This document shows, piece by piece, positions 49,259 through 59,327 of a stretch of 64,000 bases of DNA; the stretch's first letter is position 1, and each line of letters starts with the position of its first letter. Under the pieces are notes generated by a model. The model was not told the DNA's origin, did no database searches, and saw only the letters and a program-made list of their open reading frames with translations. The translations under genes and the position numbers were made by a program. This DNA is from Saccharopolyspora rosea (lineage in GTDB: Bacteria > Actinomycetota > Actinomycetes > Mycobacteriales > Pseudonocardiaceae), in NCBI RefSeq assembly GCF_025643595.1, contig NZ_CP102826.1:1612001-1676000 (forward strand). The letters run 5' to 3'.

Positions 49259-51973
49259 TCAGGGGATGACGAGCCGGTCGATCGGCTCGGGGGTGCCGAT
49301 GTGGTGGCCCTGGGCCTGGTCGCAGCCGAGGCGGCGGACGAGCGCGAGCTGGCGCTCGGTTTCCACGCCCTCGGCCACGACCTCGGCGCCGAAGGCGTGG
49401 GCCATCGTGACGATGCTGCTGATGACGACCTCCAGCTGGGCCGAGTCGGGCAGGTCGCTGATGAAGGACTGGTCGATCTTGAGCACGTCCATCGGCAGCC
49501 GCCGCATCTGGGCCAGCGAGGAGTAGCCGGTCCCGAAGTCGTCGATCGCCAGCCGCACGCCCAGGTCGCGCAGCGCCTGCATCACGTGCGCGGCGGCGAT
49601 GGGGTCCTGCGGGATCGCGTTCTCGGTGATCTCCAGGCACAGCGCCCGCGGGGGCAGGCCGGAGGTGGCGAGCGCGTCGCGCACCGCGGGCAGCAGGTCC
49701 GGGTCCTCCAGCTGGCGCGGGGAGAGGTTGACGTTGAGCCGCAGCGCGTGGTTCCGGAGCTGGCGGTCCGCGGCGAGCTGGCGGGTGGCGACGCGCATCA
49801 TGTGCGCGCCGACGGAGTTGATCAGGTCGCTCTCCTCGGCGAGCGGGATGAACTCCGCGGGGGAGAGGAGCCCGTGCACCGGGTGCGTCCAGCGCAGCAA
49901 CCCTTCCACGGCCACCGCGTGGTTGGTGCGCAGTTCGATGATCGGCTGGTACGCCAGCCACAGCTCGTCGTACCGCACGGCGTGGCGGAGGTCCTGTTCC
50001 AGGACCATGTGCCGCTGGATGCGCTCGCGCAGCTCGACGTCGAAGAAGGCGTGGCGGCCGCCGCCGCGCACCTTGGCCTGGTACATCGCCACGTCGGCGT
50101 CGCGCAGCAGCTCCTCTCCGGTCCGGCGGTCGCCGGGCGGCGAGACGAGGATCCCGATGCTGCCGTTGACGTGCAGCTGCCTGCCCTGCACGTGGATCGG
50201 TTCGGTGAGCAGGCCGAGCACGCGGTGGCTCAGCGCGCCGAGCCGGTCGTGGTCGTCCTCGCCGTCGACCACGATCACGAACTCGTCGCCGCCCAGCCGT
50301 CCCACCACCGCGTCGTGCGGAGCCGTCCGCGCCAGCCGCTTCCCGACGACGCGGAGCACGTCGTCGCCGGTGCTGTGGCCGAGCGAGTCGTTGATGATCT
50401 TGAAGTGGTCCAGGTCGGCGAACAGCACGGCCATCGGGCGGGTGCGCTGCGGGCGTCCGAGGTGCTGGAGCACGAGCGTCCGGTTCGCCAGGCCGGTCAG
50501 CGGGTCGTGCGTGGCCTCGTACTCCAGGCGCTCCCGCGCGGCCCGGCTCTCGGTGATGTCGGTGAACGACGCGACGACCAGGTGCGGCGGGCGGTCCTCC
50601 GGGTTCAGCGCGTGCGCGGTGACCGCCAGCCACACGGCGCGCCCGTCCGGGCGGGCGAAGCGGATGACCCGCGAGTCCTCCGGCACCCCGGTCCACTGCG
50701 CCCGCGTGATCGGGTGCTGGTCGAACGGCAGCGGCGCCCCGGACTCGTCGTGCAGCGGCCAGTCCTGGAGCGAGGAGCCGACGATCCGTTCGGCGGGGAC
50801 GCCGAGGATGCGCTGCGCGGCGGGGTTGGCCGACTCGACGCCGTCGGGGCCGATCACCAGGACGCCCTCGTCGAGCGCGGCGACCACGGTGGCGAAGTCC
50901 TGCTCCGCCCGGCGGCGCGCGGTCTCGTCGGCGCACACCAGCACGTACCCGGAGTCCATCTGCGCGGCGGACACCCGGACCACGAGCGTGGCGCCGTCCC
51001 GACGGCGGTGCACGGCCTCGGTGGCCCCGTGCACCGACAGCGACTCCGGGTCCAGCGGTGCGCCGACGAGTTCGGCGACGTGCCGCCCCAGCGCCTCCTC
51101 CGGGGCGTGCCCGTAGACGGCCTCCGCCGCGCGGTTCCAGCTGGTGACCTTGCCCGAGCGGTCGGTGGCGATGATCGCGTTGTTGACGTGCTGGATCAGC
51201 GCGGCCTGGTAGCGCAGCGCCGCCTCGGCGGCCTTCTGCGTCGTGATGTCGCGGCCGATGACCTGCTGCGCCGGGCGGCCCTCCCACGTCGTGCGCACCG
51301 ACACCAGCTCGACCGGCACCGCGGCCCCGTCGACGCGCCGCAGCTCGGCGCGCGCCGGCCGCGTCGCGGCGCCCGGTGTGGTCAGCGCGTTGATGCGCTC
51401 GCGCATCCGGGGGATCGAGGCGGAGTCGACGAAGTCGGTGACCTGCCGTCCGACGAGTTCGTCGGGCGAGTCGGCGCCCACGATGGCGGCCATCGCGCGG
51501 TTGGCGTACTGGATGACCTCGTTCTGGTGCACGCAGATCGCGTCCGGGCTCAGCTCGACGAGCAACCGGTACCGGTCGGCGAGGTCGGCGAAGGCCGCCT
51601 GGTCGCGCCGCTGCCGGGTCACGTCCCGGATCAACCCCACCAGCACGCGGCCGCGGCGCAGCGGGCGCGCCTGCAGCCGCACGGTGCGGGTGCTCCCTCC
51701 CGTCGTGGTCACGGGGCGTTCGAGGTGCAGCTCCGGGCGCAGCGCGGTCCCCGTGGTCCGCGGTTCGATGAGCTCCAGCAGGCGGCTCCGGACGTCCTCC
51801 GCCGCGGCCTCCGGCATGCCCAGCAGCGCTGCCGCGTCGCCCAGCCACGTGATGTCGCCGGTGGTGGCGTCGAAGGTCCACCCCGCCGCGCCGGACGCGG
51901 ACAGCGACAGGTCGAGCAGTTCGCGGTCGAAGCCGGAATCGTCCGCGAACCCGCAGTCGGGATCGACAACCAT
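49259..51973 (-). CDS. Cyclic-di-GMP signalling protein: PAS x4, GGDEF, EAL
   Basis: Cytoplasmic sensor that makes and/or breaks cyclic di-GMP. The 904-aa protein has four PAS units: about 20-125 (AAGWTFDATTGDITWLGDAA), 145-255 (LVELSPDAICVHQNE), 265-375 (NAIIATDRSGKVTSWNRAAE) and 385-500 (ALDEGVLVIGPDGVESANPA). A GGDEF domain follows with intact RLGGDEFV, then an EAL domain in which the name motif reads EGLLRW, with DDFGTGYSSL and VVAEGVET conserved. Both activities are therefore possible. No membrane segments. It lies 164 bp downstream of the amidohydrolase gene on the same strand, so it may be the tail of that transcript. Confidence 0.92.
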   Translation of the reverse strand: MVVDPDCGFADDSGFDRELLDLSLSASGAAGWTFDATTGDITWLGDAAALLGMPEAAAEDVRSRLLELIEPRTTGTALRPELHLERPVTTTGGSTRTVRLQARPLRRGRVLVGLIRDVTRQRRDQAAFADLADRYRLLVELSPDAICVHQNEVIQYANRAMAAIVGADSPDELVGRQVTDFVDSASIPRMRERINALTTPGAATRPARAELRRVDGAAVPVELVSVRTTWEGRPAQQVIGRDITTQKAAEAALRYQAALIQHVNNAIIATDRSGKVTSWNRAAEAVYGHAPEEALGRHVAELVGAPLDPESLSVHGATEAVHRRRDGATLVVRVSAAQMDSGYVLVCADETARRRAEQDFATVVAALDEGVLVIGPDGVESANPAAQRILGVPAERIVGSSLQDWPLHDESGAPLPFDQHPITRAQWTGVPEDSRVIRFARPDGRAVWLAVTAHALNPEDRPPHLVVASFTDITESRAARERLEYEATHDPLTGLANRTLVLQHLGRPQRTRPMAVLFADLDHFKIINDSLGHSTGDDVLRVVGKRLARTAPHDAVVGRLGGDEFVIVVDGEDDHDRLGALSHRVLGLLTEPIHVQGRQLHVNGSIGILVSPPGDRRTGEELLRDADVAMYQAKVRGGGRHAFFDVELRERIQRHMVLEQDLRHAVRYDELWLAYQPIIELRTNHAVAVEGLLRWTHPVHGLLSPAEFIPLAEESDLINSVGAHMMRVATRQLAADRQLRNHALRLNVNLSPRQLEDPDLLPAVRDALATSGLPPRALCLEITENAIPQDPIAAAHVMQALRDLGVRLAIDDFGTGYSSLAQMRRLPMDVLKIDQSFISDLPDSAQLEVVISSIVTMAHAFGAEVVAEGVETERQLALVRRLGCDQAQGHHIGTPEPIDRLVIP

Positions 51974-52137
51974 GATCCGTCCACCATTCCGCACCCCGCC
52001 GGTCGGTACGGGGCTCGTGCACGGGGTTCCCGCCGCCGTCGCCCGCCAACCGTCCGGGACGCGCACGTCGTGACGGGTGGTGCGCGCGGGGCGGCCCCGC
52101 GGTTGGTCGGCACCGGGGAGCGCCGCGGCATGCCCGC

Positions 52138-53760
52138 TCACGCCGTCCACACCGGACTGCCCGCGATCCACGTCTGCTGCACCGAGATCCCGGGGAGCCC
52201 GCCGAGCTCGGCGGTGGTCGGGTCGGCGTCCAGCAGCACCAGGTCCGCCGCCGCGCCCGGGGTGAGGCGGCCGATGTCGCGCCTGCCGAGCAGCGCGGCC
52301 GGTGCCGAGGTCGTCCCGGCCAGCGCGACCCGGTGCGGCACGGCGAATCCCGGGCCGCCGGACGCCTCGGCGAGCGCCCCGCCGAGGGTCTGGCGGCTGG
52401 TGGCGGCCCACGCGGCTTCGACCGGGTTGGGCATCGTCACCGGGGCGTCCGAGCTGAGCACCACCGGCAGGCCCGCGCGGTGGAAGGAACCGGCGGGGTA
52501 GAACCGGGCGCCGTAGTCGCCGTAGTCGCCCATCAGGGAATCGCCGTAGAGGTGCACCTGCATCGGTTGCGGCACGGGCACCACGTCCAACCGCGCCATC
52601 CGCTCGATCTGCTGGTCGCTGGGGAAGCCGCAGTGCTCGATCCGGTGGACCAGCCCCGGCCTGGGGCGCTCGGCGCGGGCGCGCTCCACCGCGTCGAGCA
52701 CCAGTCCGATCGGGTACTCGCCCTGGGCGTGCGTGGCGGCGCGCAGACCCAGCCGGTGCGCCGCCACGATCAGCTCCTGCAACTCGTGCGGATCGTGGTA
52801 CAGGTACCCGTCGGGCACCGGCTCGCCGCAGCAGCCGCGGCCGCCGAGGTGGGCGGTGCGGGCGATCACCGAGCCGTCCGCGTAGAGCTTCACGCCGTGC
52901 AGCCGCAGCCGGTCGTCGCCCAGCGGCGCGCCGAGGCCCAACGCCTCCAGGTGCTCCAATGTGGACGAGAGGGCGAGCATGTGGACCCGCAGGCGCAGCC
53001 GGTCCTCGTCGCGGGCCGACAGGTACGCGGCCATCTCCCGGGACGTGACCTGCGCGTCGCAGATCGTGGTGATGCCCGCCCGCAGCATGGCCCGCTGGCC
53101 GAGGTCGAACAGCTGCCGCTCCTCCTGCGGGGTCAGCGGCAGGTGGAAGTTCGGGCCGTGGTTGCCCGTCTTGACCCCGTCCGGACCGGTGAGCAGGTCG
53201 CAGGCGGCGTCGAAGAGCGTGCCCAGCGGCTCGCCGGAGGGGGAGCGGTCGATCCGGCCGCCCGGTGGGGTCGGCGTCCCGGCGGTGATCCCGCACCGCC
53301 GCAGCGCGGCGGAGTTGACCGCGTAACCGTGGCCGCTGGCGTGCTGGATGTGCACCGGGCGCGGATCGTCCACCCGGTCCAGGTCGTACCGCGAAGGATG
53401 CCTGCGTTCGTCCAATTTGGACTGATCGTAGCCGTAGCCGGAGATGACCGCGGCGTCCGGGTTGCGCCGGGCCTGCGCGCGCAGCGCCTCGACGATCTCG
53501 GCCACGCTGCGCGCCCCGGACAGGTCGGCGGCCGCGACGGCGTATCCCGTGAGCAGGACGTGCACGTGCGGGTCGACGAAACCCGGCAGCAGCGCGCGGC
53601 CTTCGAGGTCGATCTCGCGCGGCGCCGCGGTGGCCGCGTCGCGGCACCGTGCGAGGGTGCCGGCGGCCGCGACGCGACCGTCGCGCACCAGCAACGCCTC
53701 CACCGGGCCGCCGGCGCCGGTGTGGATCGGACCTCCGCGGAACAGGGTGGTGTCGGACAT
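52138..53760 (-). CDS. Amidohydrolase (YtcJ-like, metal-dependent)
   Basis: Amidohydrolase-superfamily enzyme of 540 aa. The metal-binding HxH is in PGFVDPHVHVLLTG, a bridging-type Lys in LHGVKLYADGS, further His ligands in ATHAQGEYP and HRIEHCGFPS, and the Asp in VVLSSDAPVTMPNP. The C-terminal small beta domain (GRLTPGAAADLVLLDADP) is normal. It belongs to the YtcJ/N-substituted formamide deformylase group; substrate not known. Seventeen bp from the M20 hydrolase gene, so the two hydrolases and the MHS transporter form one operon that could import and degrade an amide or cyclic amide. Confidence 0.88.
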   Translation of the reverse strand: MSDTTLFRGGPIHTGAGGPVEALLVRDGRVAAAGTLARCRDAATAAPREIDLEGRALLPGFVDPHVHVLLTGYAVAAADLSGARSVAEIVEALRAQARRNPDAAVISGYGYDQSKLDERRHPSRYDLDRVDDPRPVHIQHASGHGYAVNSAALRRCGITAGTPTPPGGRIDRSPSGEPLGTLFDAACDLLTGPDGVKTGNHGPNFHLPLTPQEERQLFDLGQRAMLRAGITTICDAQVTSREMAAYLSARDEDRLRLRVHMLALSSTLEHLEALGLGAPLGDDRLRLHGVKLYADGSVIARTAHLGGRGCCGEPVPDGYLYHDPHELQELIVAAHRLGLRAATHAQGEYPIGLVLDAVERARAERPRPGLVHRIEHCGFPSDQQIERMARLDVVPVPQPMQVHLYGDSLMGDYGDYGARFYPAGSFHRAGLPVVLSSDAPVTMPNPVEAAWAATSRQTLGGALAEASGGPGFAVPHRVALAGTTSAPAALLGRRDIGRLTPGAAADLVLLDADPTTAELGGLPGISVQQTWIAGSPVWTA

Positions 53761-53777
53761 GCTCTCCTCGATGTGGT

Positions 53778-55340
53778 TCAGAAATCACCGGCCGGGACGC
53801 ACCAGTCGCGTCCGCGGGCGGTGGTGACGTACTCCGGCCAGGGCAGGTCGATCGGCGGGTGGAAGTCCGCGGGCAGCAGCGGTGGCGCGGGGTCCTCGGC
53901 GGTGCGCCGCTCGAACTCGGCGCGCGCGGCGGCCAGCACCTCGCGGTCGCACAGCAGGTCGAGCAGGCTGCCCGCGACCGCACGTGCCGCGACGTCGATG
54001 GTCGGGCCGATCGTCGCGGGCATCCCGCCCAGCGCGTTCATCACCCACGGCGGGAGCGGCTCGCCGCCCGCGGCCAGCGCGGGCCGGGCCACGTACAGCC
54101 GTGCCGTGGGCGCGTACCGGGTCATCTCGACGTAGTCGTCGGAGGTCCAGTTGCGCTGCTCGGGCGGGATGACCCGGCGCAGCAGGCGTTCGGCTTCGCG
54201 CGGGTCGATCAACCGTTCGCACTCCGCCTGGAACGGCCGCTCGTCCGGGGTCCGGCCCAGGGTCGCCTGGATCGCGCGCGCCCGCTCCACCGCCTCGGGA
54301 CCGAAGCGCGGCGCACCGGTCCGGCGCAGGTTCCGCCACCCGGCCTCGGCCATCGCGTGGTTGGCCAGGCCGGGCCGGTTGCGCGCGACCCACCGGGTGC
54401 TCAGCGCGCAGTGCGCGGCCGACGCGGCGGCGCGGGCGTTCGCGTCCAGCACCCGCAGCACCTGCTCGGCGGTGGCCAGGTCCGGGCAGCGCCACGAGTA
54501 CTGGATCTGGGCCAGCGGAGCGGGGAGGTTGTCCGCGGTGGCGTGGCCCGCGGACAGGACCGCCTCCGACAGCGACCAGCCGCCGAAGGCCGGGGCCATC
54601 GCGTCCTGGCTGTTCTTCGTCAGCTGGTACATCGCCACCAGCGCGGCGTTCGCGCCCGGCGCCCGCGCCGCCGAGTGCGAGGCGGGGATGGGGCTCTCGC
54701 CGCCGGCCGATCCCCAGAGCTGGGGATCGGCGCAGGTGAAGGTGTAGACGCGGCTGTAGTAGGCGCCGCAGTGCGTGTCCCACCGGACCGTGTTGCACAG
54801 CGGCAGGAGGTAGTGCGGGTGGAAGCTGACGATCGCGTCCACCCCGTCGTAGTAGCCGCGCAGGCCGTGCACGACCTTGGAGCCCTGGACCTTCTCCGCC
54901 GGCTCGCCGGTGTAGCGGAGCGTGCCGCCGATGCCGTGCCGCTGCATCACCGCCTTGGTCGCCAGCAGGGCCCCGAGGGTGGCGATGCCGAGGGCCGAGT
55001 GCGGGTCCGTGTGCCCGGGAGCGAACCGGGACAGGCCGGGACGCGATCCGGGGCGGACGTCGGCGGCCTGGCAGTTGCCGGGGACCGCGTCGTACTCGGC
55101 GTAGGTGAGCACCGTGGGGCCGGGCCCGTTGCGCCACTCGGCGCAGAACGCGGTCGGCATGCCGCCGCTGCCCGCCTCCACCTCGAAACCCTCGGCGCGC
55201 AGGCGGCGCACGTACCAGTCGGCCGACTCGTACTCCCGCCACGCCGGTTCGGCGAGGTTCCAGATCGTGCTGTGCCAGTCGAGCAACTCGGGCATCGCCG
55301 CGCGGACCCGCTGGTGCGCGTCGCGGACCACGTCGGTCAC
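53778..55340 (-). CDS. M20-family amidohydrolase, AbgB (p-aminobenzoyl-glutamate hydrolase)-like
   Basis: Metallo-amidohydrolase of 520 aa. The metal-site segments are EYDAVPGNCQAADVRPG, FAPGHTDPHSALGIATLGAL, HGIGGTLRYTGEPAEKVQGS and IVSFHPHYLLP, which match AbgB-type peptidases (not the Asp/Glu of carboxypeptidases). GTG 55340 overlaps the transporter stop (GTGA). In E. coli, AbgB works with a p-aminobenzoyl-glutamate transporter; here the partner is an MHS-type permease, so a related N-acyl compound is likely. No signal peptide. Confidence 0.87.
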   Translation of the reverse strand: MTDVVRDAHQRVRAAMPELLDWHSTIWNLAEPAWREYESADWYVRRLRAEGFEVEAGSGGMPTAFCAEWRNGPGPTVLTYAEYDAVPGNCQAADVRPGSRPGLSRFAPGHTDPHSALGIATLGALLATKAVMQRHGIGGTLRYTGEPAEKVQGSKVVHGLRGYYDGVDAIVSFHPHYLLPLCNTVRWDTHCGAYYSRVYTFTCADPQLWGSAGGESPIPASHSAARAPGANAALVAMYQLTKNSQDAMAPAFGGWSLSEAVLSAGHATADNLPAPLAQIQYSWRCPDLATAEQVLRVLDANARAAASAAHCALSTRWVARNRPGLANHAMAEAGWRNLRRTGAPRFGPEAVERARAIQATLGRTPDERPFQAECERLIDPREAERLLRRVIPPEQRNWTSDDYVEMTRYAPTARLYVARPALAAGGEPLPPWVMNALGGMPATIGPTIDVAARAVAGSLLDLLCDREVLAAARAEFERRTAEDPAPPLLPADFHPPIDLPWPEYVTTARGRDWCVPAGDF

Positions 55341-56641
55341 GCCGACACCCCTTCCCGCGCGGTCCGCGCCGCCGCGGTGCCCGCGTGCGGGGCCCGGGCC
55401 GTGCACCCGATGGCCACCAGGCACATCGCCACGAGCAGCACGACCACCGGCCACGGGTTGCCGGCCGCCCCGAGCAGCGCGGTGGCCGCGATCGGCGACA
55501 GGCCGCCGAAGACGGCGCCCGCGACCTGGTAGGACAGCGACACCCCGGTGTAGCGCGCCTCGACCGGGAACATCCCGGCGAGGATCGTCGGCAGCGGACC
55601 GTAGGTGCCGGACATGCCCAGCCGCATCAGCAGGATCATCAGCACGATCAGCGCCGCGTTGCGGGTCGGGACCACCAGGAACTGCGGGGCGGCGAGCACC
55701 GCGACCGCCACCAGACCGCCGATCAGCACCCGGCGGGGACCGACGCGGTCGCCCAGCCACGACGCGGCCAGCGTCGCGACCAGTTCGACGAACGCGGCGG
55801 CGGTGAGCGCGGTGAGCACCGTCTCCGACGGCACCCCGACGTCCGGGCCCGTGGCGTAGGCCAGCAGGAACGTCGTGACGATGTAGTAGCCGCCCACGGC
55901 GACCGGCAGCAGGCCGATGCCCAGCAGCACCGACCGCCACGAGCCGCGCAGCGCGGCCAGCACCGGGGCGGGGCGCTCGTGCTGCCGCTCCCGCACCGCT
56001 TCGAACTCCGGGGACTCCTCGACGCGCAGCCGGATCAGCAGGCCGACGACGATCAGCACGGCCGAGACCAGGAACGGCAGCCGCCACGCCCAGGCGTGCA
56101 GCGCGGGGTCCCCGAGCAGCGACACGGCGCTGAAGGCGCCGGTGGCCAGCAGCGCTCCGGCCGAGTTGCCGATCTGCGGGAACGCGCCGTAGAACGTCCG
56201 GCGCTCGGGCGGGGCGTGCTCGACCGCGATGAGCGCGGCACCGCCCCACTCGCCGCCGACCGCCAGGCCCTGCACGACCCGCAGCACCACCAGCAGGACG
56301 GGGGCGGCGATCCCGATGCTGGAGTAGGTCGGCAGCAGCCCCACGGCGACCGTCACCGCGCCCATCATGAGCAGCGTGGTGACCAGGGTGGCCTTGCGGC
56401 CGACCCGGTCGCCGAAGTGCCCGAACAGGACGCCGCCCAGCGGCCGGGCGAAGAACCCGACGGCGAAGATGGCGAACGAGGCCATCACGCCGGTCAGCCG
56501 GTCCGACGAGGGGAAGAACAACTCGCCGAGCACCAGCGATGCCGCCGTGGCGTAGACGTAGAAGTCGTACCACTCGATCGTGGTGCCGACGAACGCACCG
56601 AGCGCCGCGCGCCGCGCCGTCCGCGATCTCTCCAGATCCAT
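55337..56641 (-). CDS. MHS-family (metabolite:H+ symporter) MFS transporter
   Basis: Proton symporter of 434 aa with 12 spans. It starts GAFVGTTIEWYDFYVYATAA, the MHS hallmark, with FFPSSDRLTGVMASFAIFAV, the A-motif GHFGDRVGRK and QGLAVGGEWGGAALIAVEHA. ATG 56641 follows GGAGG. First gene of the transporter-M20-amidohydrolase operon; the GTGA overlap with the next gene suggests tight coupling. Divergent from a PucR-type regulator. Confidence 0.9.
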   Translation of the reverse strand: MDLERSRTARRAALGAFVGTTIEWYDFYVYATAASLVLGELFFPSSDRLTGVMASFAIFAVGFFARPLGGVLFGHFGDRVGRKATLVTTLLMMGAVTVAVGLLPTYSSIGIAAPVLLVVLRVVQGLAVGGEWGGAALIAVEHAPPERRTFYGAFPQIGNSAGALLATGAFSAVSLLGDPALHAWAWRLPFLVSAVLIVVGLLIRLRVEESPEFEAVRERQHERPAPVLAALRGSWRSVLLGIGLLPVAVGGYYIVTTFLLAYATGPDVGVPSETVLTALTAAAFVELVATLAASWLGDRVGPRRVLIGGLVAVAVLAAPQFLVVPTRNAALIVLMILLMRLGMSGTYGPLPTILAGMFPVEARYTGVSLSYQVAGAVFGGLSPIAATALLGAAGNPWPVVVLLVAMCLVAIGCTARAPHAGTAAARTAREGVSA

Positions 56642-56764
56642 GCTGACCTCCGCATCAGGCGAGTTGCCAGCACGGTAGGAGCGGCCACCCCGCTGCACCC
56701 CGTGCACGACGTACACTCCCGCCGTCCCGAATTGTGCGAACCGCACTCGACGAGGGGGCTCGCC

Positions 56765-58273
56765 GTGGCGCTGACGGTCGCCGACGTCCTCGACCTGCCG
56801 GACCTTCAGCTGCGACTGCTCACCGGCGACGGCGGCCTGGACCGGCAGGTGCGGTGGGCGCACGTCATCGAACTCGCCGACCCGGTGCCCTGGCTGCGCG
56901 GCGGGGAACTCGTCCTCACCATCGGGCTCGGCATCCCCAGCGACGCCGCGGGCCAGCGCGCCTACGTCCGCAGGCTGGTCGACGCGGGGTGCGCGGCCCT
57001 CGGGTTCGCCGCGGGCGAGGTGCTGGACGAGCTGCCGCCCGCCGTCCTCGGCACCGCCGAGGAACTGGGGCTACCGGTGATCGCGGTCGTCGGGACCACG
57101 CCGTTCCTCGCCGTGGCCGAAGCGGTCGCCCGCCGGCACGCCGAGGAACGCTCCCGGCACGAACGGCTCGCGCTGGCCGGTCAGGACGCGATGGCGCGGG
57201 CCGCGCTGCGCACCGGCCACGCGGGCGTGCTGCGGGAACTGGCCGCCGCGACCGCCGGCGAGGCCCTGCTGCTGGACGCGGCCGGGACGGTGCGGGCGGC
57301 CAGCACGCCGGAGCGCGACTGGCACGCGGTCGCGGCCGCGGACCGGGCGGCGGGTTCCCGCGGTGCCATCGGCCTCAGCCACGGCGAGTGGGACGTGCAC
57401 CTGCAGAGCCTGGGTTCGGCGGGCGGGTGGCTCGCGCTGGCCTGCCCGCGCCCCGCCGTGCCGCACACCCGCCTGCTGACCAACCACGCCGCCACGCTGA
57501 TCGGCGTCGGCCTCGCCGGGGTGCGCTCGGCCCGCGTCGCCACGCACCGGCACCGCAGCGCGGTGTTCTCCCTCATGCTCGACGACACCGCCGGTACCGG
57601 ACCGCTGTGGCAGCGGTGCGAGCAGCTGTGCCCGCTGCCCCCGCCGCCGCTGGAGGTCGCGGTGCTCGCGCACCCGGACCGCTCGGCGGGCGACCTCGTC
57701 CCGCACGTGCTCGACGAACTGTCCGATGTGGTCGGTGATGTGGAATCGGCGGAGCGGGCCGTGGTCTGCCCGCGCCCGCAGGGTCTCGTCGTCGTGCTGC
57801 CGGGACGGGAGCAGCCGCTCGGCGAGCGGCTCACCGCACGTCTGTCCACTGTGCTCGGAAAACCGTGCGCGGCCGGTTCCGCGCACGCGCTCAGCCGGAC
57901 CGAGGTCCCGCGCGCCGCGCTGCGGGCGGCCCGCGCCCGGCGCGGACCCGGGTACCACGACGCCGACGACGTGGGCGCGTGGCGGCTGCTCCGGGACGCG
58001 CTCGATCCGGACGGCACCGCCCGCTTCACCGAGACGGTGCTCGCGCCGCTGCGCGCGGCCGACACCGCGACGGTGCCCACCCTGGCGGCGTGCCTGCGCG
58101 CGGTCCTCGACCGGGACGGCAACCTGGAGTCCGCGGCGCAGGTCCTCGGCATCCACCGCAACACCCTGCGCACCCGGCTGCGGACCGCCGAACGCGCGGT
58201 GGGCCGTCCGCTGGACGACCCGCGCACCCGGTTGCAGCTGTGGCTCGCGCTCACCCTCGCCGACGAGGGATGA
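56765..58273 (+). CDS. PucR-family regulator (PucR/CdaR type helix-turn-helix)
   Basis: Transcription factor of 502 aa. The N-terminal PucR domain is clear (LTVADVLDLPDLQLRLLTGD, then WAHVIELADPVPWLRGGELV and LTIGLGI); the middle part is a GGDEF-like inactive fold; the C-terminus is HTH_30 (RDGNLESAAQVLGIHRNTLR). GTG 56765 follows GAGGGGG. PucR proteins control purine, allantoin and amine use; here the divergent operon has amide and acyl hydrolases, so a nitrogen-source role is likely. Binding site not resolved in the 123-bp gap. Confidence 0.9.
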   Translation: MALTVADVLDLPDLQLRLLTGDGGLDRQVRWAHVIELADPVPWLRGGELVLTIGLGIPSDAAGQRAYVRRLVDAGCAALGFAAGEVLDELPPAVLGTAEELGLPVIAVVGTTPFLAVAEAVARRHAEERSRHERLALAGQDAMARAALRTGHAGVLRELAAATAGEALLLDAAGTVRAASTPERDWHAVAAADRAAGSRGAIGLSHGEWDVHLQSLGSAGGWLALACPRPAVPHTRLLTNHAATLIGVGLAGVRSARVATHRHRSAVFSLMLDDTAGTGPLWQRCEQLCPLPPPPLEVAVLAHPDRSAGDLVPHVLDELSDVVGDVESAERAVVCPRPQGLVVVLPGREQPLGERLTARLSTVLGKPCAAGSAHALSRTEVPRAALRAARARRGPGYHDADDVGAWRLLRDALDPDGTARFTETVLAPLRAADTATVPTLAACLRAVLDRDGNLESAAQVLGIHRNTLRTRLRTAERAVGRPLDDPRTRLQLWLALTLADEG

Positions 58274-58496
58274 GCCGCGCCGCCCGGTGCGCGGGGCGCG
58301 TCCGCTGGTGCGCGTCGGCCACGGCGCTTTCCGCCGCAGCGGACCGGTCCCCGGCGGCAGTGCGTCCACAGAGGACGAACGTTGCTCCGTTCGGTGCTCG
58401 CGACGCCCGGTTCATTCGTCCGGCGGTAGCCGGAACCCGCGGGCTTGTGGACATCTTTCCCACCGGAGGAGTCGACGAGAGCGGAGGAGCGTCGGG

Positions 58497-59327
58497 ATGC
58501 GAGCCGGGGGTCACGCCTGCACGGGAGCGCTGGCGGGGGCGCTGACGTCGTCGGCGATCGGTGGGCTGACCGGCGCCGAGCTCGGCGCCGCGGGCACGGC
58601 GGTCGGGGCGCTGCTCGGTGCGGGCGCGGCGCTGCTGCCGGACCTGGACGCGGACGGCGCGACCGCGTACCGCTCCGCCGGTCCCGCCACCGGTCTGGTG
58701 GGCGAGGCCCTGCAAGCGCTGGCCAGGGCGGCGTACCGGAGCACCCGGCTCCCGCACGACCCGCCCGGTGAACGCGAACACCGCGGGCTGGTGCACACGC
58801 CGCTGTTCGCGGTCGGGCTCGGCCTGCTCGTCGCGTGCGGCGCCCTGATCTCGCCGTGGATCACCGCCGTGGTCCTGGTGCTGGTGCTCGCGCCGGGGAT
58901 CGGCGCGCTGTCGCGTTCGGGGCCCGGCTGGGTGCGGCGGAACCTCCGCACCCACCGGGACGTGCCGGCGCTGCTCGCGGCCGTTCTCGTCACGGCGGTG
59001 CTCAGCGCGTCCGGTGCGGTGGACCAGCTCGGCTGGTACGCGGGCGCGACCATCGCGATCGGCATGATCGTCCATTCGGCGGGCGATTCGGCGACCCGCT
59101 CGGGGATCCCGTGGTGCTGGCCGTTGCGCCGCTCCTGCGGTCGCTGCGGGTCCGGGTGTCCGGGTGCGCGCTGGCGCCGGTCGCACGTGCTGCCCGAAGC
59201 GCTGCGGTGGCGGGTCGGATCGCCGTCGGGCAAGCGGATCGAGCGGGTCATCGAGGTCGTCTGCCTGCTGGCCGTCGCATGGCTGTTGCTGCCGGATCTC
59301 GCACACCTGGCCGGGATGCGCGCCTGA
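58497..59327 (+). CDS. YdjM-type membrane metal-dependent hydrolase
   Basis: Integral membrane protein of 276 aa of the YdjM/LexA-regulated inner-membrane family. It has a conserved N-terminal segment (GHACTGALAGALTSSAIGGL) with the catalytic His, Asp in LLPDLDADG, a charged loop ending REHRGLVHTPLF, and about four to five hydrophobic segments. GGAGGAGC precedes ATG 58497. Also note a Cys/Gly patch (CGRCGSGC) near residue 218, of unknown role. Substrate unknown. Confidence 0.82.
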   Translation: MRAGGHACTGALAGALTSSAIGGLTGAELGAAGTAVGALLGAGAALLPDLDADGATAYRSAGPATGLVGEALQALARAAYRSTRLPHDPPGEREHRGLVHTPLFAVGLGLLVACGALISPWITAVVLVLVLAPGIGALSRSGPGWVRRNLRTHRDVPALLAAVLVTAVLSASGAVDQLGWYAGATIAIGMIVHSAGDSATRSGIPWCWPLRRSCGRCGSGCPGARWRRSHVLPEALRWRVGSPSGKRIERVIEVVCLLAVAWLLLPDLAHLAGMRA

